Notes: generated by a model not told the origin, from the sequence alone. Counted from the stretch's first letter, positions 42,869 through 51,289 are shown. The stretch: 64,000 nucleotides of DNA from Kibdelosporangium philippinense (GCF_021390435.2 NZ_JAJVCN010000001.1:2542001-2606000); one strand, 5' to 3'. Numbers and translations: made by a program.

Positions 42869-44103
42869 GCGCCCTCAAGGTGGGGTGCGACCAGGTGCCG
42901 GTGGATGTCGCGTTGCGGCAGGGTTGCCCCGAGCACGCGCTCGCCGTTCGTGTACAGGCAGGACGCGGCGGGGCCTTGGCCGCCGTACGGTAGGTAGCCC
43001 TTCTCCGTGAGGTGTAGGTCGGTGTCGCGGAGCACGGAATCTGGTTCGTGCAGTGGTGTGTCTACTAAGGACTTGATGTATGGGCTGTCGCCGAATAGTG
43101 AGATGTACATGGCGTTCTGGCGGTAGCGTTCGTCGGTGAAGTAGTCCTTGAGCGCGTCGTCGGACTCGTAGGGCTGTATGTAGAACACTGGGGCGAAGAA
43201 CTCCTCGTAGTTGCCGCCCTTGGTGAGGTCACGCTCGAATACCGTTGGATGGATCATGCCGGTCACCGGATTGGTTTCGCCGCCATAGACGAAGTGCTCG
43301 CGCTCGTCACGGAACACGCGGGCGATCTTGGCGGCGTGGTCGGGGTCGCTGTTCGGACCGACGATGTTCGCTGGGTCTGAGTACGGTCCGACGCGCGGCG
43401 CTAGCTCGTCCAGCGCGCGGATCAGTGCTGCGCGGAAGACGTCGATCCTGCTGCGGTGCACCAGGATCGCGTTCGGCGCGGCGCAGTCCTGGCCTTGGTT
43501 GTACAGCACGACCCGCAAGGCGCTGTCCACTGCTCGGTCCAGGTCGGCATTCTCCGTGACTACCAATGGGTTGTGGCCAGCGCCGTTGAGGATGAACAAC
43601 GTCTTCTTCAGAAACGCCCGTCGTACTTTCACCGCGTTCTCCGGGGTGCCGGTGAACACCACGGCGTCGGTACGGCGCGCTCGCGCGACCAGGTACTCTT
43701 CCTTGTCCTGATAGGACACCGTCAGGTTGGGGAAGAAGCTCGGCAGGTCCAGAATCTCCGCCAGCTTACGGTAATGCGGGTGCATCACGGTCGGTGGGCG
43801 CATCGCGGTGTCCTCGGCCATCAGGGATGGTACGACGCCGAAGCACACTGAGGCGTACAACGGTTGGTTGAGCGGGAGGAACGTGGTCACTCCGTGCACT
43901 TTGGCCTGGAAGTACTCCTGGTTCAGGTGCAGGTTGGTGAGCAGTTCGACGGATCGCTCGATCTCGTCGAGCGCCACGTTCGCGCACTGGTACTCCGACA
44001 AGCTTTTGACGATCAGGCCATGGTTCTCGGCTAAGGTGTCGGCGAACGCCTGCGCGCGCTGCCGCACTTCGGCGAAATCGATGGGGGCCAAACTCTTGGT
44101 CAC
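42862..44103 (-). CDS. Aldehyde dehydrogenase superfamily protein, atypical
   Basis: 413 residues (typical about 480). The catalytic Cys is in NQGQDCAAPNAILV (about 228). FTGTPENAVKVRRAF (about 150) takes the place of the cofactor FTGS motif. The general-base Glu of normal enzymes is missing: ELGGKSP is replaced by LNGAGHNPLVV. It may therefore be an acylating or reductase form rather than a simple oxidiser (inference). A TTA codon (43066-43068) is rare here. It overlaps the upstream synthetase gene by 4 bp and the MFS gene by 7 bp, so all three are probably translated as one unit. Its substrate is unknown; the context suggests lysine or lysyl-tRNA derivatives. Confidence 0.8.
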   Translation of the reverse strand: MTKSLAPIDFAEVRQRAQAFADTLAENHGLIVKSLSEYQCANVALDEIERSVELLTNLHLNQEYFQAKVHGVTTFLPLNQPLYASVCFGVVPSLMAEDTAMRPPTVMHPHYRKLAEILDLPSFFPNLTVSYQDKEEYLVARARRTDAVVFTGTPENAVKVRRAFLKKTLFILNGAGHNPLVVTENADLDRAVDSALRVVLYNQGQDCAAPNAILVHRSRIDVFRAALIRALDELAPRVGPYSDPANIVGPNSDPDHAAKIARVFRDEREHFVYGGETNPVTGMIHPTVFERDLTKGGNYEEFFAPVFYIQPYESDDALKDYFTDERYRQNAMYISLFGDSPYIKSLVDTPLHEPDSVLRDTDLHLTEKGYLPYGGQGPAASCLYTNGERVLGATLPQRDIHRHLVAPHLEGAC

Positions 44104-45719
44104 GAATGTCCACTTTCGACTGAGGCGGCAATTGCGATGGCAGGCAGGGTTGCCCTGAGCAGACCTGCCGCGCGCCTGGCGCCGGTGATCCGTAGCCAGG
44201 TCACCAGGCGTGGACCGTGCGGACGGCCGAGCAGGGCAAGGTAGAACTTCCGATACGCGGCACGGTGGTCGGGCACGCCGTCGAGGACCGTGGCCAACGC
44301 CTTGGCAGGATCGCTGGGTTCGGCGTCCAGCGCGTCGGCGAGCCGATACAGCAGGGCGGAATCTCCTGGCTCACACGTCCGCGCCCGCGCCCGGCGAGTC
44401 TCGTGGAAAGCCCACACTTTCGCCACCAGCACCGGATCGACGTCGTGGAAGTATCGGCGCACGAACGTCGACGCATCGGCTGCGTCAACGGGGGCGCAGG
44501 CGTCCAGGATGCGCGCGAGGGTGCCGAATCGCGGCCCGGTCACCTGTGTGGGTGCGTTGACTCGGCGCAGTCGCAGCCGGGCGCCCCCGCCGCGGTGCGG
44601 GTCGGCGGCCCGGCGAGTTTCGTGGTGCACGGCGTCGTTGATGGCCGGCGTCATGGCTGGGCCGAATCGGCGGAGGCGGTGCGGTTGCCGGTAGAGCAGC
44701 AGCCGCAAGCTTTCCGGGGTGAGCAGCCTGCGCACGTCCGCCAGGGAAAAGCCGTTGCCGATCGACTTGGAGATCTTGCGGCCGCGTTCGTCGACGAACA
44801 GGCCGTAACTGAACAGCACCGGGGGTACGCGGTCCAGCCGGTGGAAGACCGAGCGGACGACGTTGGCGGAGCCGGTCAGGTCCTCGCCGTGCATCTCGTA
44901 GGCGGTGTCCCGGCTCAGCAGCCGAAGCGACCAGTCCGCCTTCCACTGCAGTTTGCACGCGCCGCCAAGCGCGGACACCGTGATCGGCTCGCCGATCGGA
45001 TCGTGCGGGTACACCTCGTGTGGCTCCGCCCCGTACTCCATACCGGGGCGCTGGATCACGACGTCTTCGGGGATCTCATAGGTGATCGTGCCCGCCGCCG
45101 GATCGACGTCGAGCACACGGGTGTGCTCGAGCACCTGTCCGGTGTTCGCCGAGATCGGCATGAACACGCTGTAGGAGGCGCGGCGGACCGGACTGACCGA
45201 ACGTCCGATCAACTCGTTGAGCCCAGGCAGGTCAGCAAGGAACTCGCGAATGGTGCGGTCGTACTCACCCGCGAGGTAGGCGGCCGAACTGCGCACCAGC
45301 TCGTATTCGACATCCATCGCGTCGAGCGCGTTTCGCAGGCGGTCGATCATCCCGTCGGACAGGCTCGCCGCCCGGCCAAACGGGTCCGGCACGCGGAATA
45401 ACGGAATGCCGAGATGGGCCGCCAGCATATCTGTTTCGGGAAATCCGCCTGGAATTGCTCGCATGGCATCCATGTCGTCGGCGACGACAACCAGCCTCGT
45501 CGGTCGACCGGTGAGCTCCTCGAACGCCCGGCATACGAAGGAGGTACGGATGACCTCGCATAACGTGCCGATATGCGGTATTCCTGACGGGCCGAAACCG
45601 GCACCGAAGATGACGGTCCCGTTGGTCGAGCCGATCTGTTTAAGTCGGTGCATAATCTTTCTGGACTCGCGAACGCACCAGTCGCGCGGCTGAGCATCCT
45701 GAACGAGGGCATGCGGCAT
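44100..45719 (-). CDS. Class I lysyl-tRNA synthetase homologue
   Basis: 539 residues. It matches class I (archaeal/alpha-proteobacterial) LysRS: the HIGH region GPSGIPHIGTLCEV (about 44-57), DDMDAMRAIPGGFPE (about 82), KLQWKADWSLRL (about 250) and KMSKS as KISKS in GRKISKSIGNG (about 302-312), followed by a helical anticodon-binding part. Bacteria usually use the unrelated class II enzyme, so this is probably an extra copy for resistance, for making lysyl-tRNA for a pathway, or for making another product. It leads a tight operon with an ALDH and an MFS exporter. The 257-bp upstream region holds a copy of a dyad motif shared with the USP gene. The start is taken as ATG 45719. Confidence 0.88.
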   Translation of the reverse strand: MPHALVQDAQPRDWCVRESRKIMHRLKQIGSTNGTVIFGAGFGPSGIPHIGTLCEVIRTSFVCRAFEELTGRPTRLVVVADDMDAMRAIPGGFPETDMLAAHLGIPLFRVPDPFGRAASLSDGMIDRLRNALDAMDVEYELVRSSAAYLAGEYDRTIREFLADLPGLNELIGRSVSPVRRASYSVFMPISANTGQVLEHTRVLDVDPAAGTITYEIPEDVVIQRPGMEYGAEPHEVYPHDPIGEPITVSALGGACKLQWKADWSLRLLSRDTAYEMHGEDLTGSANVVRSVFHRLDRVPPVLFSYGLFVDERGRKISKSIGNGFSLADVRRLLTPESLRLLLYRQPHRLRRFGPAMTPAINDAVHHETRRAADPHRGGGARLRLRRVNAPTQVTGPRFGTLARILDACAPVDAADASTFVRRYFHDVDPVLVAKVWAFHETRRARARTCEPGDSALLYRLADALDAEPSDPAKALATVLDGVPDHRAAYRKFYLALLGRPHGPRLVTWLRITGARRAAGLLRATLPAIAIAASVESGHS

Positions 45720-45850
45720 CGAAGCGGCTCACAAAGAGAGTCGGTTGAGGAGTTCAGAAAAAGGTCAGTGCGATTCACATGGGACGGTTTTCGGCGCACC
45801 GGTCTTCCGGCGCGAGCGAAATCTTCTCGCGCCATTGACGATCACGTCCA

Positions 45851-45885
45851 CGCATCTGGTCCTATCGCTAGCATTCCGACAGGAC
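45851..45885. promoter_or_regulatory. Conserved dyad motif, copy upstream of the LysRS operon
   Basis: A 35-bp sequence nearly identical (34 of 35) to the reverse complement of 46838-46872. In the strand of the LysRS operon it reads GGTCCTGTCG-GAATGCTAG-CGATAGGACC (45858-45886), a 10-bp dyad (9 of 10 matched). It lies about 130 bp before the LysRS start. Between it and the start nothing else was recognised. Confidence 0.8.
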
Positions 45886-45929
45886 CGCGGTTATCACTTC
45901 TCCAGAACGGGCGGACCGTCCACATAGGA

Positions 45930-45951
45930 GTGGCGGCCCGAAGGCCGCCAC
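45930..45951 (-). terminator. Hairpin terminator candidate of the USP gene
   Basis: GTGGCGGCC and GGCCGCCAC form a 9-bp perfect stem around a CGAA tetraloop, 26 nt after the USP stop codon on the minus strand. No U-run follows, as is common in actinomycetes, so it is a candidate only. Confidence 0.6.
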
Positions 45952-45976
45952 GGATCACACCAGGAAACTGATGAAC

Positions 45977-46780
45977 TCAGGGCCGGACAACCAGCACCGG
46001 ACACGGCGAAAGGTGCAGCGCCGTCCGGGTGATCGGGGACAACCGGCCGGGCTGGCTCCCGGGGCCGACAACCAGCAGATCGCTTCGCGTGCAAGTCTCG
46101 ACAGCCTCATGCGGCCTGCTCCGCACGAGATGCAGACTCGGGGTCAACGTCGGGGCGAGCTTCGCGACCAACCGCCGAGCTCGGTCGAGAACCTCGTTCG
46201 GCTTGCCTGCCTCCACTGCCCGCGGGCCGGGCAGCGGCCAGGCGTGCACGATTCGCAAGCCGTCGCGGTAGCGGGTCGCTATCTCCGTCGCGCGACGGAT
46301 TATTGCCTCATCGTGTTGGCCACCGATCGCCGCTGTCACCCATCCGTGTTCGGCGCGGACGGCTCGTGGCTCTCCGCGTACGACGACTGTGTCGCACTGG
46401 CTTCGGCTCACCACAGGGAGGACGAGATGGCCGATGCCCAGATTGTGGTGACCATGCCCGTGATGGCCGAGCACCAGAAGATCTGTGTCCGCGCTCGCGG
46501 TCAGCAGGGTGTGTTCGGGGGTTTCGTCTGAGGTGGTCACCGACGCGTGTAGCCATCGGTATACATCGAGCCTACGGGCGATTGCATGGTCATCGCTGGT
46601 TTTCGCCGAATAGACCTTGAGTCCGGCGTTGACAAGCCAGGCGTGCCGCAGCGCCCACTCCAGCGCGGCATCACCCCAAGTCGAGCCGTCTGTGCCGATC
46701 GTGACACGGGGGCGGTGCCGTGCGGACGATTGCTGCGCCGGTACGGCTACCGCGGGCGTCGCCGCCGAAGTAGCTGTCAT
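45977..46780 (-). CDS. Universal stress protein, two USP domains
   Basis: 267 residues. Domain 1 (about 22-140) starts with VTIGTDGSTWGDAALEWAL and has LLVLGHHGHG; domain 2 (about 145-267) has LLVVGPGSQPGRLSPITRTALHLSPCPVLVV, the ATP-binding/terminal strand of the family (split as LLVVGPGSQPGR and HLSPCPVLVV). USPs bind ATP and are made in hypoxia, stasis or other stress. The divergent TPR gene is 200 bp away, and between them is the conserved dyad motif. The start is ATG 46780. Confidence 0.87.
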   Translation of the reverse strand: MTATSAATPAVAVPAQQSSARHRPRVTIGTDGSTWGDAALEWALRHAWLVNAGLKVYSAKTSDDHAIARRLDVYRWLHASVTTSDETPEHTLLTASADTDLLVLGHHGHGHHNLGIGHLVLPVVSRSQCDTVVVRGEPRAVRAEHGWVTAAIGGQHDEAIIRRATEIATRYRDGLRIVHAWPLPGPRAVEAGKPNEVLDRARRLVAKLAPTLTPSLHLVRSRPHEAVETCTRSDLLVVGPGSQPGRLSPITRTALHLSPCPVLVVRP

Positions 46781-46837
46781 CGAGCCTCCCGGAAATGGCC
46801 ACTGGAATGGCCCCAGAATTGACCGGGGTCCACGGTA

Positions 46838-46872
46838 GTCCTGTCGGAATGCTAGCGATAGGGCCAGATGCG
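46838..46872. promoter_or_regulatory. Conserved dyad motif, copy between USP and TPR genes
   Basis: The partner of 45851-45885, in inverted orientation, with one mismatch in 35. Its centre GAATGCTAG is identical; the dyad arms are less perfect here (46837-46865, 7 of 10 matched). It lies 58 bp before the USP start and 114 bp before the TPR gene start, oriented towards the latter as the other copy is towards LysRS. Confidence 0.8.
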
Positions 46873-46985
46873 TGTCTGCCTGTACCGGTTAACCGTCCAA
46901 CATGGACCTTTCCGGGAGATTGCCGTTCGTTTACGTTCGCCGCACAGTGGCAACTCGATATGGGGACCAACCCTCAGGAGGTGCC

Positions 46986-47933
46986 ATGTATCGACGCCGT
47001 CCAACGGGTGCACCTGCGCGAATCGGGATCGCGGACGTCGAGAGCGTTGAACGGACAGTCCGGGATCTCCGGGCGCTGGACTACCAGTACGGCGGTGGCA
47101 GCTGCCACCGTGCGGTACTCACGCGCCTGCCGATGGCGCAGGCGTTGCTCGCGGCAACAGTACCCGTTCGGTTGACGCGCAGAGTCGACGCGGCGGTGGC
47201 GGACATGCACAACCTGGCTGGATGGACGCTGTTCGACAACGGGTCGATCACCGAGGCGCTGCACCACTTCGGCGTCGCGTTGGACTTGGCAACGCGCGCG
47301 GGCAACCGGGCCATGGCTGCCAACATCCGTTACCGCAGGGGCCGCGTCCACCTGCACTACAACTCGGCCGGGCAGGCGCTGGCGGAGTTCGAGCGCGGCC
47401 GGATCGAGGCGCACGCGGCCAACAGCCCGCTGGCCGCGGCGATCTTGTCGGCCAACCAAGCGTGGGCGTACGCCAAACTCGGCCGGGCAGAGGAGGCGAT
47501 CGCGGCGCTGGCGACGATGCGCAACGAGTTCGAGGCGGCGGATCGCGCCGAGGTCCCCAGTTGGGCGGCGTTCTTCACGGAGACCGAGCTGTCGGCGATG
47601 AGCGGCTCCGTCCACACCGATCTCGCCCGGTTCGTGGACTCCCGGCACGCGAAGCGCGCGGTGCCGGAGTTGGAGACGGCGATCGGCTCATACGGCGATG
47701 GGATGGCCCGCAGTCGCGCGTTCTGCCTGATCTCGTTGGCGGTCAACCGGCTGCTGCTGCAGGACGTCGACGTGGCGGTGGACATCGGCCGTGACGCGCT
47801 CGTGCACGGTCGTACGGTCAAGTCGTCACGACTGCGGGATCGCTTGCGCCCCTTGGAGAACGAGGCACGGAAGTGGTGCGGCGCGGACGAGCTGACTGAG
47901 GAGATCCGGACCATGCTGCCCGCGGCGTCATAG
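46986..47933 (+). CDS. TPR-domain protein resembling the C-terminal part of XRE-type regulators
   Basis: 315 residues. It has several tetratricopeptide-like helical pairs (about 80-240, DNGSITEALHHFGVALDLA and AAILSANQAWAYAKLG). The start, PARIGIADVESVERTVRDLRALDYQYGGG (split by the fold), matches the point where actinomycete XRE-TPR regulators continue after their DNA-binding domain; here no HTH precedes it. ATG 46986 is preferred because AGGAGG stands 5 nt upstream, while an earlier ATG at 46902 would add an unrelated tail. It may act as a partner rather than a DNA binder. The 3' end overlaps the convergent DUF3800-like gene by 6 bp. Confidence 0.7.
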   Translation: MYRRRPTGAPARIGIADVESVERTVRDLRALDYQYGGGSCHRAVLTRLPMAQALLAATVPVRLTRRVDAAVADMHNLAGWTLFDNGSITEALHHFGVALDLATRAGNRAMAANIRYRRGRVHLHYNSAGQALAEFERGRIEAHAANSPLAAAILSANQAWAYAKLGRAEEAIAALATMRNEFEAADRAEVPSWAAFFTETELSAMSGSVHTDLARFVDSRHAKRAVPELETAIGSYGDGMARSRAFCLISLAVNRLLLQDVDVAVDIGRDALVHGRTVKSSRLRDRLRPLENEARKWCGADELTEEIRTMLPAAS

Positions 47934-48659
47934 CGGGTTCCGCCAGATCGACAACGGATCCACGTATGGCCGCAGAGCGTCCACGAGCTCGGCGTCGCCG
48001 CGCCCATTGAGGACGTCGGACGCGATGCGGCGCGCCACGCCCGCGAGGAAATCGGCGATTTGCACGCGCGCGTCGTCGCGGGAATCGACGAACGTCATGT
48101 CAGCGAGCCGATCGCCGAGGGTCAGTTTGATCAGCGCGATCCGGTCTGGGGTCAGCAAATTCTGCCTGTCGTGCACGATTGCGACGGGTTTGTCCGCGCC
48201 CCACAGGTCGACCGCGCGCACGATCGCGGGGACGTGCAAGTCCAGGTGCTCGCGGTGTTCGGCCCGCAGAGCATCGTTGTACGCGGACAGCGCCGCGTGG
48301 CCCGAGTGATAGATCGTATCCGCGTTCTTGGTCGGCTCAAGCAGTTCGACGACCTTGTGCGCGAGGAAGAAAGCTTTCTCCGTGAGGTGGACGGCGGCGT
48401 GGCCGAGGATCGGGCCGTCCGCACTGAGCAACCAGAGCAGGACCGCGCGGTGTTTTTCGCGGAGCAGATGGTTTGCTTTGTACTCAAGCGCGGGCGAGCG
48501 TATTCGTTCCCGTAACCGCAGAATGCACTCCTGCGCCGACGACATCGGCAGCAGCACGCTGGCGTGCGCGAACACGTCGGTTATCGCGTCAATGAGATTG
48601 CTGCCTTCCGAGCCCGACTCATCGCACGCGACCTCGACGAATAACCCGTTCGTGCGCAT
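47928..48659 (-). CDS. DUF3800-like protein
   Basis: 243 residues. The start VACDESGSEG and the end part VDSRDDARVQIADFLAGVARRI carry the acidic motifs of DUF3800, a family with an RNase-H-like fold sometimes found in defence or mobile contexts. EYKANHLLREKHRAVL lies between them. Nuclease activity is suspected from the fold and not shown. It stands alone here, divergent from the sialidase-like gene, and converges with the TPR gene. The start is ATG 48659. Confidence 0.7.
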   Translation of the reverse strand: MRTNGLFVEVACDESGSEGSNLIDAITDVFAHASVLLPMSSAQECILRLRERIRSPALEYKANHLLREKHRAVLLWLLSADGPILGHAAVHLTEKAFFLAHKVVELLEPTKNADTIYHSGHAALSAYNDALRAEHREHLDLHVPAIVRAVDLWGADKPVAIVHDRQNLLTPDRIALIKLTLGDRLADMTFVDSRDDARVQIADFLAGVARRIASDVLNGRGDAELVDALRPYVDPLSIWRNPL

Positions 48660-48737
48660 AGTGAGTCAGCATTGGATGCGGAGTGGAGAAGTGCAAGCTA
48701 GTATTCCGTCGTTACCTTGAGTAATCGGAGGAATGCT

Positions 48738-49877
48738 GTGCGGAGTGTGCTGGTTGCCCTGATCGCGATGCTCCTGACAGCACTTCCGGTCGCCGCCGCA
48801 CCGCAAAGACAGGTCTTGTACGACGGCGGCAGTCACTATCCGCGCGTGATCCGGTTGGACAATGGCCGAATTCTCGCCAGCATCACCACGAATGACGGCT
48901 CACAGGGGATGGGCGTCATCATGGCGAGCGAGAACGACGGCAAAACCTTCCGGCAGATCGCCACCATTCGTGACCCAGCGTCTGTCGACGGCGCCGGGAT
49001 TTGCTGCTCGACATTGTTCGAGTTGCCAGCGCCGGTCGGCGCCATGCCCAAAGGCACAGTGTTGTGGGCGAACACCACCGGCTACACGGCGCCATTGGCA
49101 ACCAAGAAAACCAGGCAACGGATGTGGGCCAGCACGGACCGCGGCAACACCTGGAAGTTCATGTCCGACATCGCGGTCGCGTCCAATGAGCACAATGCTT
49201 GGGAGCCAAGCCTTTCCGTCGCTGCCGACGGCAGCCTCGTCGCCTTCTACTCCGACGAGACCGACAAGGCGAAGCACGACCAGAAGCTTGTCCAGGTCAG
49301 GACGGTCGACGGTCTGCAGTGGACGGACTACAAGGAGACCGTGGTCAGCGACGCGTGGAACGTGCGTCCAGGCATGATCAATTCGATCAAGCTGCCAGGC
49401 GGCGGCTACTTCATGACCTACGAGGTCTGCAACAACGACAAGGTCCACCTGTGCAGCGCCTACTTCCGCAAGTCGGCGGACGGCTGGGACTACGGAGACC
49501 CCCGCGCCCTCGGCACGCTGGTGAAAACGGCGGACGGTAAACAAGGACGGCACACCCCAGTGCCCGCGTGGAGCCCCGGCCCTGGCCCGAACGGCACGAT
49601 CCTGCTGATCACCGAGATGCTCGTGCACAACGGAGGCAAGATCGCCGAGGGCAACGGCGGCACAATCCTGGCGAACGACAATCTCGGCGACGGCCCGTGG
49701 TACGAGATGGCAGCGCCGATCCACGTCGCCGGAGTCGACAACGAAGGCTGCCGGAACTTCAGCCCCGGCCTGCTGCCGTCGACGGACGGGAAGTCGGTTC
49801 TTGAGGTGACCACCGACTTCGACCAGGCGATTTGCAAGACGTTCTATGCGACGGGACCGCTCGTGAAGAAGAGTTGA
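48738..49877 (+). CDS. Secreted sialidase/BNR-repeat-like protein
   Basis: 379 residues. GTG 48738 has GGAGG 6 nt upstream and begins a signal peptide (RSVLVALIAMLLTALPVAAA, cleavage near 21). The mature part shows beta-propeller Asp-boxes, SENDGKTF (about 58) and STDRGNTW (about 130), and an early PRVIRLDNGRILA (Arg at the usual sialidase position). It could be an exo-sialidase or another propeller glycosidase; the full catalytic set was not confirmed. It is followed after 64 bp by the redox operon. Confidence 0.8.
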   Translation: MRSVLVALIAMLLTALPVAAAPQRQVLYDGGSHYPRVIRLDNGRILASITTNDGSQGMGVIMASENDGKTFRQIATIRDPASVDGAGICCSTLFELPAPVGAMPKGTVLWANTTGYTAPLATKKTRQRMWASTDRGNTWKFMSDIAVASNEHNAWEPSLSVAADGSLVAFYSDETDKAKHDQKLVQVRTVDGLQWTDYKETVVSDAWNVRPGMINSIKLPGGGYFMTYEVCNNDKVHLCSAYFRKSADGWDYGDPRALGTLVKTADGKQGRHTPVPAWSPGPGPNGTILLITEMLVHNGGKIAEGNGGTILANDNLGDGPWYEMAAPIHVAGVDNEGCRNFSPGLLPSTDGKSVLEVTTDFDQAICKTFYATGPLVKKS

Positions 49878-49941
49878 ACCTCGCTCACCCGGGCTACGTA
49901 TGAGCTGTGAAGGACGGGACAGCCCGGGGAGGCGGAGCAGG

Positions 49942-50313
49942 ATGGCGCAGCGACTGAACCCAGCCGCTCGGGACGCGGCGGTCAGCCGGGTCACCATGAT
50001 CACCGCGGGCGTCGTAGCGCTCGGGCTCGCAGGGACCGTGGGACTCGGGTTCCGGATCTCCGAGCAGGTGAAAGCGCAGGAGGCGGCAGAGGCCGCGGCA
50101 CAGGCGGTGGAAGAAGCCGCCGAAGAGCAGCCGTTGCCACAGGACCAGGTACCCCAAGCCCAGGTCCCGCCAACGCAGCAGCAGGATGAGGGCTACGGAA
50201 CGCCGACGACGCAGAAGCCGACCGCCGTGAAGCCCACGACGCAGAAGCCCGCACCGGCGCCGAAACCCAAGCCGACCACGAAGCCACCAGCGACTTCATC
50301 AGGTGGATCGTGA
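49942..50313 (+). CDS. Small membrane-anchored protein with Pro/Lys/Thr-rich tail
   Basis: 123 residues. One hydrophobic helix (about 20-42) is followed by an Ala/Glu-rich helix and a long tail with repeated TTQKP and PKPTTKP, probably outside the membrane and spanning cell wall. I recognise no domain and no covalent-flavin motif (DxxSGAT type). ATG 49942 follows GGAGG. The stop overlaps the ApbE gene start, so it belongs to the redox operon and may help to place its complex. Confidence 0.65.
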   Translation: MAQRLNPAARDAAVSRVTMITAGVVALGLAGTVGLGFRISEQVKAQEAAEAAAQAVEEAAEEQPLPQDQVPQAQVPPTQQQDEGYGTPTTQKPTAVKPTTQKPAPAPKPKPTTKPPATSSGGS

Positions 50314-51289
50314 GGACCGGCAGCCAAATGCGTCGCAGGGCCATTGGGGCTCCAAAGACCTCGGCGGGTGCACCTTGATTACAGGCACCAGATCCATCGC
50401 AGGCGTCAAGTTCGAGGCCATTGGCACCACTGCCCATGTCCTCGTTACCGACCCGGAGACGCTGCCGGTCGCCGAGACCATCCTCCGCTGGTTCATCCAC
50501 GAACTCGACCTGGCCTGCAGCAGGTTCCGGGACGACTCCGCGCTAACCCTCCTGAACCGCACGGGCACGGCCACCCACCCACTGCTGGCCAAAGCGGTCG
50601 AAGTGGCCTTACGCGCGGCCGCCGACACCGATGGCCTGGTGGACCCGGCGCTCGGCTCCTACATGGTCACCCTGGGATACGACCGGACCTTCGCCGAAGT
50701 GCCGCGCCGAGCGCCAGAACCCATTGACATCGACGCGCCACCGAAGCAAGCCTGGCGGGACATCCGAGTCTCCGGCAACAGCGTCACCGTCCCCAAAGGA
50801 ATCAAAGTGGACCTCGGGGCCACCGCGAAGGCCTGGGCCGCTGACGTTGCCGCGAGCCGGATCGCGGGCGAAACCGGCGCGGGTGTGCTGGTCAACCTTG
50901 GCGGCGACATCGCGGTCGCGGGTCCGGCGCCGGAAGACGGCTGGAGCGTAAGGGTAACCGCCGATCACACCAGCGACGAAGGTGGACAGATCGTCGCCAT
51001 CGACTCCGGCGGCCTTGCGACGTCCAGCGTGACCGTCCGTACCTGGCAACGCGGTGACGCGCACCTGCACCACATTCTCAACCCGATGACTGGGCTTCCG
51101 GCTTCAAGGATTTGGCGTTACGCAACAGTTTCCGCGATGACATGCGTCGCCGCGAACACAGCTTCGACCGCCGCGCTCGTGCTCGGCGACCGTGCACCGA
51201 ACTGGCTTGCCGCGCGCAGACTCCCCGCGCGCCTTGTGGCAACGGGTGGTGCCGTTACCACTGTGGCCGAATGGCCTGAGGAGGAGTGA
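50303..51289 (+). CDS. apbE: FAD:protein FMN transferase (ApbE family)
   Basis: 328 residues. Typical segments are KVDLGATAKAWAADVAA (about 170-186, nucleotide and metal binding), VLVNLGGDIAVAG (about 196) and HHILNPMTGLPA near 255. ApbE enzymes attach FMN from FAD to a Thr or Ser of a redox protein outside the membrane. No signal peptide is visible, which suggests it works in the cytoplasm or is anchored by partners. It is coupled to the small membrane protein before it (overlap 11 bp) and to the ferric-reductase-like gene after it (TGATG). Confidence 0.88.
   Translation: MDREDRQPNASQGHWGSKDLGGCTLITGTRSIAGVKFEAIGTTAHVLVTDPETLPVAETILRWFIHELDLACSRFRDDSALTLLNRTGTATHPLLAKAVEVALRAAADTDGLVDPALGSYMVTLGYDRTFAEVPRRAPEPIDIDAPPKQAWRDIRVSGNSVTVPKGIKVDLGATAKAWAADVAASRIAGETGAGVLVNLGGDIAVAGPAPEDGWSVRVTADHTSDEGGQIVAIDSGGLATSSVTVRTWQRGDAHLHHILNPMTGLPASRIWRYATVSAMTCVAANTASTAALVLGDRAPNWLAARRLPARLVATGGAVTTVAEWPEEE

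Noticed and set aside
44100..46000. A tRNA-like gene or T-box next to the LysRS homologue
   Set aside because: No cloverleaf, TTC-arm consensus or T-box core was found in the upstream region; only the dyad motif and the USP hairpin are visible.
49942..50313. The small membrane protein as covalent-flavin target of ApbE
   Set aside because: No D-x-x-(S/T)-G-A-T-like motif is present in its sequence; the tail is Pro, Lys and Thr repeats.
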